Origin: Ceratorhiza oryzae-sativae
Lineage: Eukaryota; Basidiomycota; Agaricomycetes; Cantharellales; Ceratobasidiaceae
Assembly (NCBI GenBank): GCA_030998015.1
Contig: JARWMV010000234.1
Span: forward strand, 248,001-312,000
Reading direction: 5' to 3'
Length of the DNA stretch: 64,000 nucleotides
The notes beneath the pieces are model-generated. The model made no database searches. It was not told where the DNA came from and saw only the letters and a list, made by a program, of their open reading frames with translations. Made by a program: the position numbers and the translations under genes. Positions 33,983 through 45,766 of the stretch are shown here, in pieces. Numbering within the stretch: position 1 is the first letter of the stretch; each line of letters opens with the position of its first letter.

Positions 33983-36493
33983 TCAATCGTCCATTTCTTC
34001 CCATCTTCGACATGCGCTTCCTAACTCTTGGTCTACATCCACCAAGTTCGCATCCTTCCGGTCTACCTCCACATATAGTCGAGTACCCGGCGTGGACTGG
34101 CGTGCCGCACACCAAGTACCCCAGCGCGTCTGGGTGATAATCTCCCGGACGGTAGGAGTTGTCGAAAACCTATAATAATAATAAAAACTAGAGTCAAGTC
34201 GCCTGATGCACACATAGGTGAATGGACATACTGTAATGCATGTGCGGACATGAACAAATTCGGGGATTCGGAACTAAATCGAGGCAATACAGAAGACGCG
34301 GACATTTGTCCCACCGGATAGTGTGCCACAATCTTGGTTGTGTTGAGCGCTCGAAGAGTGGTTTCGCTGGGGTAGTTGTCAGAGCTAGGAGCAGCAACCA
34401 ACCCTCAGTACGTACGCTGCAGTTGACTGCCTGCTTTGAATAGTCTCGTTTAACGAGAACAGCAGCCCTTCGGCAGCATTCCTCCAATCACTCGCACTCT
34501 CATCGCGTACAATGCTAGCCACGAGCAGCCCAGGAGCCTACACATCACCCTTAGCTCAGGCTAGACCGGCTCTTTACGAAAACATACCGCGATCCATGTT
34601 AACCTTTGCCTTTGCGCGATAACCGACGTGACTCCATCGCTACCCTCGCTGGAAGCATCGAGCCACAGATGAAGCGACCCGGAAGTGGTTTCAACGGCGA
34701 CGCGTGTCAAAACTTCAACCTGGACGGGTGCCACTTCTGGTGTGTCAGGAGATGCGGGCGTACCCTCATCTAGCAATCCATATCGATTGTGAGTGACGGA
34801 GCTCGCTCCAAGGGGCTTTCAGATCCAGTCTGTAGTCCAACACCTCGGTGTTGCTAGAATGGTGAACTGATGAATCCGACACCGATCCATCTGGTTGTTT
34901 CGGGTCGACCTGTGTGTCGGTTGAAGGATCAGGATCAGGTAGTTTCGTCATGGTACGAGGGGTCTTCAAGTCAAACTCAGTTGATTCAACATCTTCCGTA
35001 GGAGAGCCACCGGACTCGGATTCTGCGGGCAACGGGGTAGACAACGCCAGGTTTAATGCAATATCGACATGCGCTTCAATGCTGTCCAACCTCGAATCCT
35101 GCTGGGCTTCAAGGAGCGATTCGCGGTCGACCGTGCTTGGACTGACGGAGCGGCTGGCTCTCGAAGTAGCATCCTGATCTGCTGGAACACCCAGGCGATC
35201 ATTGTGTTTACCGCCTTGAGCGGGTTTTTCGTCTGCCGTGCTGGGAGTTCTTTCTGCGGTCGTGTCGATAGATGGTATCTTTCCCCTCTCTCTTTCCTTG
35301 TTTCGCATGGAGCCTTTTCCAAAAGTCATGTATGCCGGCCAACTCCAGTTTCTGGGATCCACGACCTGAGCTGCCGGCTTGGTGATGTATTTCGTCACCG
35401 CGTTACCGCTAGCTACCAGCATATGCTTTGGAGTCGAGGTGCCTGGTGTGTGTGTTGGGGAACTAGAGGGCAGGGGTGACTTGGGTTTAGGCGGAGGTAC
35501 CAAGTTCTCGAGAAAGCGTGCGAGTGGAGGGAGAGGGGAGATGGGCGTTAGAGTAGATGTGGTGATGATGTTTGGTGGGGCAAGTATTACTGTTGGGGTA
35601 TTTGGAACTTGAGAAACAAATTCGTTTACATGAACGGAGAGCTGTTTCTTGAGATGATGGATTGGAAGACCTAGGTTGACGCAAATAATTAGTGCTTATC
35701 AAAGTTTCACCACGTATTGGACGTACCTAGGTAAGCTCCAAATTCGGGTGCTGCAGCTAGGTTCCACTGCCAGGCCCAAGGAGTAAAAAACGATTCTAGA
35801 CGGCGCTCAAGAGTGCGAACGCCATCAGACTGCATGATTTGGGTAAATCCTCCATGTTGCAGCTAACGCAAGTATTGAGGATGACAACGAATGAGGCAGA
35901 TAAAGTACCGCACACCTTGAAGGACTGGAATGCTTGCATAAGTTGTGTCTTGAGAACATCATCATTCAGTGAGTTGCTATGGTATTCAAAAGGATCGGTT
36001 GGGTCAGTTCCGATTGGGGAGGTGCTTTTCGCTGCTGAGGCTTTCGGCGTCTTGGCCAAGTCGACACACTGAGTCGCTTCTTATCTTTAGTTCAAGTCAA
36101 CCAATGGAGCGAGGCACGTTCTACTTACTGCATGGATCCAAAAGTTGGGCTCGGGGGACGTCATAACAAGCCTGCTCTTCTGAGCATGCACGTTGTCAAA
36201 CCCCGGCTGAGAGGTGAACATTCTGACAGGACCATTGATTGAGATAATTGAGTTGCATGGACTTTCTGATCAAGACTCACGTACTCGGCAAAGTTTGCCA
36301 GAGCTTTGGCCAAGCCAACCTGGCGAAGTATTCGGTCTCGAGAGACAGTGCTCTCGCGAGAGGTATAGAATAGAATATGGGCCTGTTCGGTCACATCATC
36401 TTCATCGCGCCCTTCAGTTGACTCTTCGGGGTTCGGTCGTAAAGTCGGATTATATATGACAAGGTAGGCAAGTGCGGCCGGGATACGGCTCAT
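33983..36493 (-). CDS. CCZ1: Vacuolar fusion protein CCZ1 (with apparent frame break)
   Basis: CCZ1, partner of MON1 in the guanine-nucleotide exchange factor for Rab7/Ypt7 on late endosomes and vacuoles. The first longin domain opens MSRIPAALAYLVIYNPTLRP, EQAHILFYTSRE and RILRQVGLAKALANFAEY, the strongest signature. After introns come WIHACVDLAKTP, then LERRLESFFTPWAWQWNL and FGAYLGLPIHHLKKQL. A long disordered insert with Pro/Ser and acidic segments follows, then the C-terminal domain (RLYVEVDRKDANLVDVDQEL, end at 33983). At about 34812-34815 the frame shifts between LDYRLDLKA and SSVTHNRYGLLDEG; a GGGG run that may be one base too long would explain it. Confidence 0.82.
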
Positions 36494-36861
36494 GTCGTGG
36501 ATCGGGATGAGCGTCCTGCACTAGCGCCCAAAGACCACGGCGTTGCTTCCGTCGCCGGATGACCTTGGCCGATCGACATACCTGGAGATGGGACTGACCC
36601 GACAGCGCATGATTCAAGCGATGCGATGCCAATCAGTGCAATGTCGAGAACGGTAATTTCTAAGAGATTCCAGACTCATTTGGGTTCCGTTGTGTGGACG
36701 CTGCATCCCAAGCGCCATTCTACCTGCCTTTGAATGTGCCTAGAGGCGCTATTGCTGTGTTTAAATTTCGGACGGTCCTTGCGCCGGTTTCCGCTTGCCC
36801 ACGACCAGCAACATATAACATTGGCCCAGCACATTGAACAAACTTCACCCTCTCTGTTAAC
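36494..36861. other. Divergent intergenic region, CCZ1 and VWA-Hint gene
   Basis: About 370 bases between two opposed starts. Nothing specific recognised. Confidence 0.45.
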
Positions 36862-39346
36862 ATGACCGCGACTACCCCTCCTCCAGATGCAGAACACGAT
36901 ACACCCCCAGCCTATGTCCCCGCCACCGATCCCACCGGCGGCCTCGCCATCGCCTTGGTCGCTCAGCCATCGACACAAGAGCTCTTGGTATCTTTGGTAC
37001 CACCCAGTCGTCCTGAGCCGACTAGCGAAAAGACAGCCGCCAAACGTGCACCTCTCGACCTGTGCCTCGTTCTGGACGTCAGTGGTTCCATGGATGCTGA
37101 AGCCCCGGTGCCAGGAGAGCAAAGCAAGTCTATTGTTGAGCCCTGCCTCACCCCCTGAACTAACTCGCACTGTTTTCAGACAAAAACGAGACGACTGGTC
37201 TATCAGTACTTGATGTGGTAAAACATGCCACACGAACCATCATCGAGTCCATGGATGACGACGATCGCGTTGCAATCGTGACGTTTAGCGATTCTTCAGA
37301 GGTCCGTATACCTCGTTCATTTAACCTGACTTTTTGCTCAAATACACCCTTTAGGTCATTGCGCCTTTGACATACATGAACAAGCAGAACCGCGCTTACG
37401 TCTGGAATAAAGTGGACGGCCTCCGTACCAAAGGCATGACTAACCTCTGGGACGGCCTCAAAGCGGGAATGAATCTTGTCACGGCTTCGAACTCTGAACC
37501 CTCGCCTTCTTCATCGACCAGGAATCCGGCACCCTCACCCCAAGCTTCAAAGCGCTCCTCTTTCTTTGAAAACCTTGGTTTCGGTAAGAAAAAGCAAGAA
37601 CCTCCGAGCCAGACTAGCGAATCTAAGCCTGAACCGCCAACGAACGACAAAGTTGCGCCCCCGCCTGATTCGAAGCCGAGCACGTCTGGCAGCCGCCTTC
37701 CCGCCGTGTTCATTCTCACTGATGGCCAGCCCAATATTGAACCTCCTCGAGGACACATTCCGATGCTTAAGACATACCTGGATGCCCTTCCATCCGACGC
37801 GCCAAAGCTCACTATTTCCACCTTTGGATTTGGCTATAACCTGGACTCACGTCTCCTCGATGAGATTGCCGATCTCGGTATAGGCATGTACGGATTCATT
37901 CCCGACTCGGGCATGGTTGGGACTGTGTTTGTGCACGCGGTTTCCAACTTGATGGCAACCTGGTCGACCAACTGCATCCTAGACGTCGAAGTCATAGGGC
38001 ACGACCCAAAAGCAGGGGTTAAGGTTGACGTCTCCGGTGCATTGCCTGTTACTTACTCGAGTTGGGGCGCTAGTATTCGAGTTGGTGACATTCAGTACGG
38101 GCAGCCGCGGGATGTGGTTCTCAAGCTCCCCGCTGAATGCTTCGGCCCCGATTCAAAAAGCCAAGTCCATATCACCGCTCGGTACTCTCCTCACACCATA
38201 GCCACTGGTGAACCAGCAGCTCAGGTCCAAAACACTCTGACACCCGCGCATACATCTGAAAACTCTGTGCGAGTTCAGCACGAGGCTTACCGCCTGGCCT
38301 TTGTCCATTCTGCGGCCCAGTTGCTCGCTCAAAATTCCAAGCGAAATGCAGGCCCTCCACTCAGCGGGACGCAGTTTGAGAATTCACTTGTTAATCACAT
38401 TAACAACCCTTTGCTCAAGGATTATGGACCAAGCACCGCACTCACTTCAGATATTACGTCTCAAGTTATTCTGGGCCTGGAACCACAACACTGGAACAAA
38501 TGGGGTGTTCACTACCTCCCCTCACTCGCCCGCTCGCATCAACGCCAACAATGCTCGAACTTTAAGGATGCAGGTCTCCAGATATACGGCCGCGACTCGG
38601 AGCTCTTTACTTCCACCCGAGACCGTATCGATATGATTTTCGACTCCCTCCCTCCGCCTACTCCATCCCTCAAGGATCGACATGTGTACCGACCTGGGAG
38701 CGCTGCGCCTGCTTCATACGCCCCCGTCAAATCAATGGCCATGTACCGTTCTAGCGCTGCACCTTGCTTTGCCGGTTCGTGCCGTGTAGATGTCGGGCAA
38801 GGCCAACCCCTCAAAGTATCTGAACTACGCCGAGGGACAGTTGTGCGTACTCCTAGTGGTGTTGCTCGTGTGGCTGCCGTTTTGAGGACGGCCTGTCCAG
38901 ACAGCATGATGGACCTATGCAGTATCGGAGAGCTTGTGGTCACGCCTTGGCACCCTATCATCCACAATGGTGCGTGGGTGTTCCCCGCAGAAGTATGTGA
39001 GCCACGTTCGATCCCGTGTGATGCGGTGTATTCGATCCTACTCGAACCCATCCTGCGCTCCGACTCGCATGCGATCTGCATCGAAGGCACGTGGTGCGTG
39101 ACGCTCGGGCACGGATCTACCGATCCTGTGTGTGCACACGAGTTCCTAGGCGATTATAACAAGGTGGTTGAATCACTTTCCAAATTGAGCGAGTGCTGTG
39201 ATGAGCACGGCATCATCAACAACGCTGGTGTACTACGTGATGCGACGACTGGCCGCGTTTGCGGCTTCAAGGCGGTCTCAGAGGCTCAAACTTATCCTGT
39301 CCTGGAAATTTCTGGGCTGGCTAAGCATATTTCTTGTGAAGCTTGA
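36862..39346 (+). CDS. VWA-Vint (Hint) domain protein
   Basis: Intracellular VWA protein fused to a Hint (hedgehog/intein-type) domain. The start MTATTPPPDAEHDTPP leads to the VWA domain with an intact MIDAS (DVSGSMD), SMDDDDRVAIVTFS, a Ser/Pro insert and VFILTDGQPN. The inter-domain region contains EPQHWNKWGVHYLPSL and CSNFKDAGLQIYG, as in other VWA-Hint proteins. The Hint part begins PCFAGSCRVDVGQGQPLKV, with a candidate nucleophilic Cys, and contains VRTPSGVARV and VVTPWHPIIHNGAWVFPAEV (the THxxH-like block). There is no C-terminal intein Asn plus nucleophile, so protein splicing is not expected; autocleavage is possible. Introns are 37124-37179 (GC donor) and about 37301-37354. Confidence 0.88.
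37124..37179 (+). other. GC-AG intron in the VWA-Hint gene
   Basis: The donor CAAA/GCAAGT and acceptor TTTTCAG/ACAAA join PGEQ to NKNETTGLS and keep the VWA frame. Nearby GT sites give the wrong phase. A CTAAC branch site precedes the acceptor. Length 56 nt. Confidence 0.85.
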
Positions 39347-40195
39347 GCGCATACATGATTGAATTTGCGCTCAATCATTTCTGTTTCCCCACTCTACTAC
39401 TCCCACCAACAAACATGTACAAATTTTGTATAGGAATGTGTGAATCTGTCTGTCGTAAATCCAATGAGACACCATTGACATGAACTGCTCATGAGTGGTC
39501 GTCCGAGACCATTTGAACTGATAGAGATATATTCACCTCGAAACAATTGCTATAAAAATGGTATGTCGGTGCGAATAACAGCTTGACCAACGTATCCATC
39601 TTTTCTCCCCTTGAATATATTGCCTTGAGCGACCAGAGGTTCTCCAAATCGGCATGTATGCTATACCATACGGCTACGCAACGAATATCAAAAGATTTGA
39701 GAACACTGATACAGGGCTGTGGAACAAAATTGTCCTTGAATCAGCCCGAGAGTTGTAGCGAAACAAACAATCTGACGAGACCTCTGCATCATGCTGAATC
39801 TTCAATCGAATGTTGAAAAATATTTATTACAAGCGCACATTATATCATGTGCCGTTATCGTGAAGGATTTCAACCTGGAGCGAAGATGATGTGTGCAAAA
39901 CATTGGGTGTGGAAAACAAGGAGGGATAACCAAGGTAGCGAGTAGCCAATCTTTCAAGAACTTGGTGCAGCAAAAGCGCCGCCGCAGTTCTGGGGTTCAC
40001 ACGCCTTCCGCGTATTTCCTTTTCGACTCTTGTCAAAAGAGCTCTCCATGCTATATTTGGCGTAGTAAAATTATTGCGATGCCTCTCTGCGCGTATATAG
40101 AGTCACTGTCGACGATAGGGACAGGAATATCCCAGAGCTGATGGCACTCGATGTTCATATTCGGCAACGCAAGAAACACGTTTTCGACCACCACC
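39347..40195. other. AT-rich intergenic region
   Basis: About 850 bases with no coding signal. Local A/T-rich stretches (39790-39860) look like 3' untranslated or spacer sequence. Confidence 0.5.
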
Positions 40196-41256
40196 ATGAG
40201 CGCTCGACCCCACTTGCTCGCTGCCATTCGAGTGCACAGGCGTCAATCACATAAACGCATTGCATTCGATCCTTCGCCTGTGTGCAATGCAGTCAAACGT
40301 GCGCTTGCATATAGCACTAGCGTCATTTTAGCGGTAGGCGTAGAGCTTCTCGTCACTCGAAGTCGAAATCACATTGCGGCAGGTTAGCTTGCCCGAGGCG
40401 GACTTGGCTCTACTCTTAGCGGATTTACCCCCCGAGACGGTCTTGCTTACGGACGGGCATCAGTTGACAAGGCGCCAGTTCATGTTCTACCGTTCACGAA
40501 CGCCACCTATGGGCGATTTATTCCTGCACTCAATGCCATTGTTGCATTTGCCCATGGGCGGGCATTCGGTTTGGTCCTTTTTCAGAGCGTGGAAGCGCAC
40601 GTGGGCAAAGAGCAAGTCGACAAGATGATCGCGCTGCATCGGGATGGTGAGCGGTGCTTCCTGCGGATCCTAGCAAGCACTGAGAAACCTCCACTCCAGA
40701 TATTTTGGTTGTTGGTAAAGCCTTTGATGCACACGCCTTTGATCCAACAAATTCAGGGGCAAATCAACAATCTAGCACAGTGCTACTGACTGGACGCACC
40801 TGCCCATGGAATACGTTTGCCATGTGGAACGTAGGAAAACTCGCCCGTGTGAGTACGACCATGTCCCGCTCATAGTCCCTTGGCCGAACCGGATCACAGA
40901 CGGGTTTTCTGCTGACTAGCGAAACAAACACTCCACCAAATGCATCTGCGATCGAAGAAGCCCCGACAATCGCGTTGCACCAGCGACTATTCCCGGGACA
41001 GTCTCGTGCATTGTTGGCTCGATTCGGGCCATTGCATGAAGACGAGAAGGATGGATGGGGCACAACGTGGTACGCACATCGTATCCTGGGCTTTGAATAA
41101 AGGTGACAGTGGTGTGCTTGCTGTAGGACAGACCCCGCCCGTACCGAATGGCATGCTCGGAAGCTCGCATCCAAAGACACCTCGGCCACGTCCCACATTG
41201 CAAACATCGGCTTGGCAGGCTCGATGGCCGCGGTGGAGCATATGCAAATGCCGTGA
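40196..41256 (+). CDS. Conserved-looking protein of unknown function
   Basis: Start tentatively at 40196 (MSARPHLLAAIRVHRRQSHK). The body reads well across introns: GLAYGRASVDKAPVHVLPF, NATYGRFIPALNAIVAF, GLVLFQSVEAHVGKEQVDKM, then an intron at about 40647-40699 with a strong GTGAGC donor, ILVVGKAFDAHAFDPTN, TVLLTGRTCPWNTFAMWNV, and later IEEAPTIALHQRLFPGQ, TDPARTEWHARKLASK and an end at MQMP. Splices fit known intron sizes, and an alternative frame over 40380-40630 is rejected because it cannot continue. I cannot assign a function; there is no signal peptide or obvious catalytic motif. The 5' exon junction (about 40330-40395) is uncertain. Confidence 0.62.
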
Positions 41257-41429
41257 ATTGGGGGTTACAGGGATCCACCTCGCGAGCTTGACCTGGGCAG
41301 GTGATAAACAGATAGATAGATGTCGGGGCTTGGTACAAGATAGATATGCAAGGGGAGGTTGCGGCAAAGTGTTATACAATGTCTCTGGTGTTCAAAAGGC
41401 AGGGTAGGTTGATTGAATTTGGTTTATTT

Positions 41430-42673
41430 TCATTCCCACATGACAATTGAGTCTCCGTCGCGGACTGTCGCATCCCGTTCGACAAACACGCGGGTTGGTC
41501 GGTAGGCTCGTGAACCTGGGTGGATGATCAGAGAGGTGTGAGAAATGTGCAACAGGCAGCGTACTTGGAACATCGACTAGAAGATAGCGATACTGATAGA
41601 TGCCATGTTCATCCTATGGTATATAATCAATAAATGGGCGGTTGCGTGTGTTATGCAGCGCACCTTGACCAAGTCTACATGCACCTCGCCGGTTACATAC
41701 TTGCCACGCTCCGACCCTTCTTCGGTTGTCCCTCCGGTCTTGCCTTTTAGTGACGAGAATATGCCTGCAAAGCTCCATGCACCTTGCGCCGACGACTTGC
41801 CTATCTCTGTCCTGGTGGAGCTCGGGCTGGGTACGCGCGGAGGAGTAGGCGGAGGAGGAAGAGGCGTTCCGGTGATATAGGCAAACGACCGGCGGGCAGA
41901 ATCAAGCGCATGAGTCGTCCGTGTTTTGATCCAATGCACGGCCTCTTCGTAGGAAAAGTCGAGGTTCAGGTCTGGCCATGATGATGTGTTGGCAGCTGGG
42001 TTGGCTGGAGCGCTGTCGATGTAAAAGTGGAGAAAAGGTGCTCTTTGCCTGCGCTGTCGACGGCGATTTGTGAAGCAATGTGCCGGTTCCGGTGCCGCGG
42101 CGGAGCGGTAGACGAAGAAGGCGGGTTGTTGTGGAACTTGTACGGTGGAACGAGATAGCGTGCGAGGTCGGCGAAGAACGGATGCGATCGCAAGACTCGC
42201 CATAATGACGGTCGGCGAGTTTTTGGCAAAGAGCTCGGTAGCTAGCGCATATACAAGCACGGCGGACAGACCGGCTCCGAGGAGTATGACCGTTAGGTTG
42301 CTCGTACGGGCGGCGGCGCGGGCGGCTGGGTGCTTGTTAGAACGAGTGGCGGTGGCGAGATGAAGCCCGAACCTTTACCCCGCGCGCTGAGTTCGCTCCA
42401 TGGCTTGACTTTGGGACCGCGCAAAGCGTCAGGGGAAATGCCCAGCTGAAACGGGCCGATGCCTGTGTTGGACGTCTGGGTGCGCTGGGTGCGTTTGGCC
42501 GCCATCTCGGCTTCGATTTGGGCGAGTATCGAGCTCGTTGTTGACTGCGTCGAGCGGGCTCTCGTCGACGGGAAAGAGTTGGGCTCGTGGTGGGTTGCGA
42601 GATGTCGGGCCCGCATGCTCGCAATGGCATGTGCGGGGCCTCTCTGTATGCCGAGTGCCGGCCGGACAAGCAT
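41430..42673 (-). CDS. TIM21: Mitochondrial import subunit TIM21
   Basis: Inner-membrane subunit that couples the TIM23 presequence translocase to TOM and the respiratory chain. The start at 42673 (MLVRPALGIQRGPAH) is a matrix-type leader. The membrane span is NLTVILLGAGLSAVLVYALA, followed by ELFAKNSPTVI. The intermembrane-space domain includes YEEAVHWIKTRTTHAL, KYVTGEVHVDLVK and the last exon GSRAYRPTRVFVERDATVRD ending in a stop at 41430. The internal Pro-rich insert (TPLPPPPTPPRV) is not general in the family. It is divergent from malic enzyme with 157 bases between starts; both products are mitochondrial. Confidence 0.86.
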
Positions 42674-42830
42674 CGCGGGTCGATGGAGGCTGCAATCAGG
42701 AGCGCCGCAGTGGCTGTGCGGACCCTGGATCGCGGCGGATGCGTGACTCGGGCCCGACAATAAAAACCCCAACGTTGGCTCTCGTTTTCTGCCATCTCTT
42801 TTTCTTCTTCTCACATAGACATGTTCAGGC

Positions 42831-45542
42831 GCGCCATTGCCCACCACGGTCTCCTGTGAGTCGGGTCGCGCGTGCGGATCGCCGCCTTGCTAACGGACAG
42901 GCAGGCGGGCGCAAGTTCAGCGCCTGGCAAGCAGGTCGGTCACCAGCGCAGCAGCGACGTCCGAGACGAAGCACTTGGTTCCAATCCCGACCTCGTTGCG
43001 CGCGGCCGCGTTGCTAAACACCCCACGCCTAAACAAGGTATATACGTTTGGTGCCTCGTTTTGCACCTCGGCTCATTGCTTCTTTCTCGTCAGGGCGCGG
43101 CGTTCACCAGGGAAGAACGCGTATGTCTGATTTGATGATCCCTTTTCACGACACTCACGTCTGTCTCTACAACTCCAAGGCTATTTTCGGACTCGAGGGT
43201 TTCCTGCCGTATGATGTACGTCACCAGCTTGTCGATCTTTTGCGCACCCTAGGCTCACCGTCTGCCAGATCCACACCCTCGAGATTCAGGTCGAACGCGC
43301 GTGGAAGCAACTGCAGAAACAGCCTTCCAACTTATTGTATGCGTCCCTTTTTCCGATCGCGCTCGCTGCGCCACATTTTCTTATCTCTGTTTCTAGGAAA
43401 CATGCCTTCCTCGCTAGTTTGCGCGACCAGAACCAAATTTTGTTCTATCGCTTATTGCAGGATCATTTGGGCGAACTTTTGAGCAGTACGCATGTTGAAC
43501 AGGGTTGCGCCCACTGCTGACCCGATTTCTAGTTATCTACACACCCACTGCAGGCGAAGCTATCCAACAATTCTCTCATTTATTCCGGCGACCGGTATGT
43601 ATGGCCCAGTTTAAACGCCATGATGCATTGTTAACATTGATCGTAGACCGGGTGCTTCCTTGTGGGTTTATCACCAATATAGTGGCATTTCAAACCAACC
43701 CTTGTGTGTGCAGAGCTACCCTAATACCGACGGCATGCGTGCCCAAATCAAGGCTCATATCAAGGCTCTCAATATTCAACCGGATGTTTCTGACCCGAAT
43801 CCTGGTATGTATTAATCCCATCTTTTCTAACCTTTTCAACTAGACGCTTCATTGCAGGTCCGATTGATCTTGTTGTCGTCACCGATTCCGAGGCAATTCT
43901 CGGTAAGTTGTCGTTGGTGTGGACCCTCAAGTGGCTCTGACGGACGAAACTCGGACCCAGGAATTGGAGATCAAGGTGTAGGAGGCATCACGTTCGTGCA
44001 TTCATGATATATCCTCGGGCTTTTTTGGCTAATATCATTCGCGCCCAGCATTGCGACCAGCAAAGCAGCGCTGTACACGCTTGGCGCTGGCCTGAACCCC
44101 AACCGGTGAGCTTGCTCGGCAGCTGGTGTCAATGCAGCGCTAAGCCAAATGCCAGAATTCTCCCGGTAGTGTTGGATGTGGGGACGGATAATCACCTGCT
44201 CTTCTCTGGTATGTGGTGCCTATTTTTGTCCCAGCGCATACATTGAACGTGTTTCAAGACCCACTGTACATGGGGTGGAAGCACACGCGCGTGCGTGGAG
44301 AGCCATACAATCGCTTTGTCGACAAATTCATTCAGCACGTGTCTTCCTTGTTCCCGGATGCGCTCATCCACTTTGAAGAGTGCGTCGCGTCCCGCGTCGA
44401 GGTGAACATGTGCTGATTGCATGTAGCTTTGGGAACGCGAATGCCCAGCGCCTCCTCGACAAATATCAGCCCCATGTGCCAGTGTTTAACGATGACATTC
44501 AAGGCAAGTGGGATGCCTGTTTTCGATGCGCAAAGTCTAACTACCTAGTGCAGGAACTGGCGCCGTCGCCCTTGCAGCGCTCATGTCCGCCACCCGCATC
44601 ACTGGCACTAAACTCTCCGACTCTCGCATTATTCTCTATGGTACCGGCTCGGCCGGACTCGGAATTGTGAACCAGATTCGACAGGGCATGATGTTCGTCG
44701 ACGGCCTCACTCGGGAAGAGGCCAACAAACGTTTCTGGTGCATCGACGCCGACGGTCTATTGCTGAAATCCAACCCGAACTTGCGTCCGGGCCAAGTCGA
44801 ATACGCGCGAGACCCGGCCGAGGTCATCGATTGGAAGCGGGAGACACCCGAGCAGAGGCACTCCGACTGATCGATGTGGTGCGCGAGGTCAAGCCGACCA
44901 TTCTGATTGGAACGAGTACGCACTCGAAGGCTTTCACCGAGGAGGTGGTCAAGGAGATGGCTGCGGATGTGAGCGCCCAGTCATTATGCCCTTGTCGAAC
45001 CCTACAGCACTGGCGGAGATCGATCCGAGTGAGTTTGGCTCCGAGTAGATAATGGAGTGTGCATTGACTCTGGGATACAGGCGACGCCATGGCATGGTCA
45101 AACTACAAGGCGTTGTGCGCAACTGGATCGTGAGTGATTCGATCCTACCATCGGACAGGCAACTAACTCGTCGCAGTCCATTCCCCCCAGTCGCAATGCC
45201 CGACGGCAACTTGTACAAGATCTCCGAGGCGAACAACGCAATCTGCTACCCTGCCTTGGGGCTTGGCACCGTCACTTCTCGCTCGCGTACACTATCGCCA
45301 GGAATGATCATGGCGGAGTCCAGGCCCTAGCTGAGCTTGCTCCTGACGATGGCCATTCGCTCCTGCCCAGCCTGTCTAACGTGCGTGAGGTGAGCGTACA
45401 CATCGCGGCAGCCGTCGTGAAGCGTGCCATCGAAGAGGGCCACGCTCGCGTTCAGATTGACGGCGACAATGCAGACATCGAAGAGTACATCAAAAAGAGG
45501 ATGTGGGATCCTGTCTATCGCCCTCTTGAGCTCGTTTACTAG
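42831..45542 (+). CDS. NAD-dependent malic enzyme, mitochondrial (several frame breaks)
   Basis: Oxidative decarboxylation of malate to pyruvate. The leader MFRRAIAHHGL is a mitochondrial presequence. Then LLNTPRLNKG, FGLEGFLPYD, QVERAWKQLQKQ, IIYTPTAGEAIQQFSHLFRRP, GIGDQGVGGIT, LYTLGAGLNPNR, LPVVLDVGTDNHLLF, DPLYMGWKHTRVRG, HFE-DFGN (metal site), VFNDDIQGTGAVALAAL, ILYGTGSAGLGI (NAD site), LIDVVREVKPTILIGTS and PLSNPTALAEIDP, ending KRMWDPVYRPLELVY. The frame breaks three times in the last third: near 44839 (GGG), 44970 (single G where GG is expected) and 45315 (GG). Each is repaired by one added G. The phase of the first intron is also unresolved. Either sequence error or recent decay; I favour error. 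One intron (44504-44553) has a GC donor. Confidence 0.85.
44504..44553 (+). other. GC-AG intron in malic enzyme
   Basis: The donor CAAG/GCAAGT and acceptor GTGCAG/GAACTGG join DIQG to TGAVALAAL, the invariant malic-enzyme sequence. The GT two bases further on gives a wrong frame. Length 50 nt. Confidence 0.85.
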
Positions 45543-45766
45543 ATTTTTACACTTTCGTTACAGTTTCCTAGATTGGTCTTAGACATCTAATTTCTTCTCT
45601 CGTTGGAATTTACACGCGCATAATAGAACTTTCAATAAGCATAGATTGGGAGAGCATACCAGGATATAAGAATAAATCGCCACAAACCCATGAGAAGTAC
45701 AGTATAAAAGTACAAGACCAGACACGAACAAAGGGCAGTCTAGACAATCATGGCGAGCGGCCTACA

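Noticed and set aside
39347..40195. Small plus-strand open frames before the unknown gene
   Set aside because: Short, AT-rich, no coding character and no splice partners.
44820..45330. Malic enzyme as a pseudogene
   Set aside because: All three breaks are single-base at G positions, splice sites and catalytic motifs are intact, and similar breaks occur in essential genes nearby. Sequence error is the simpler view.
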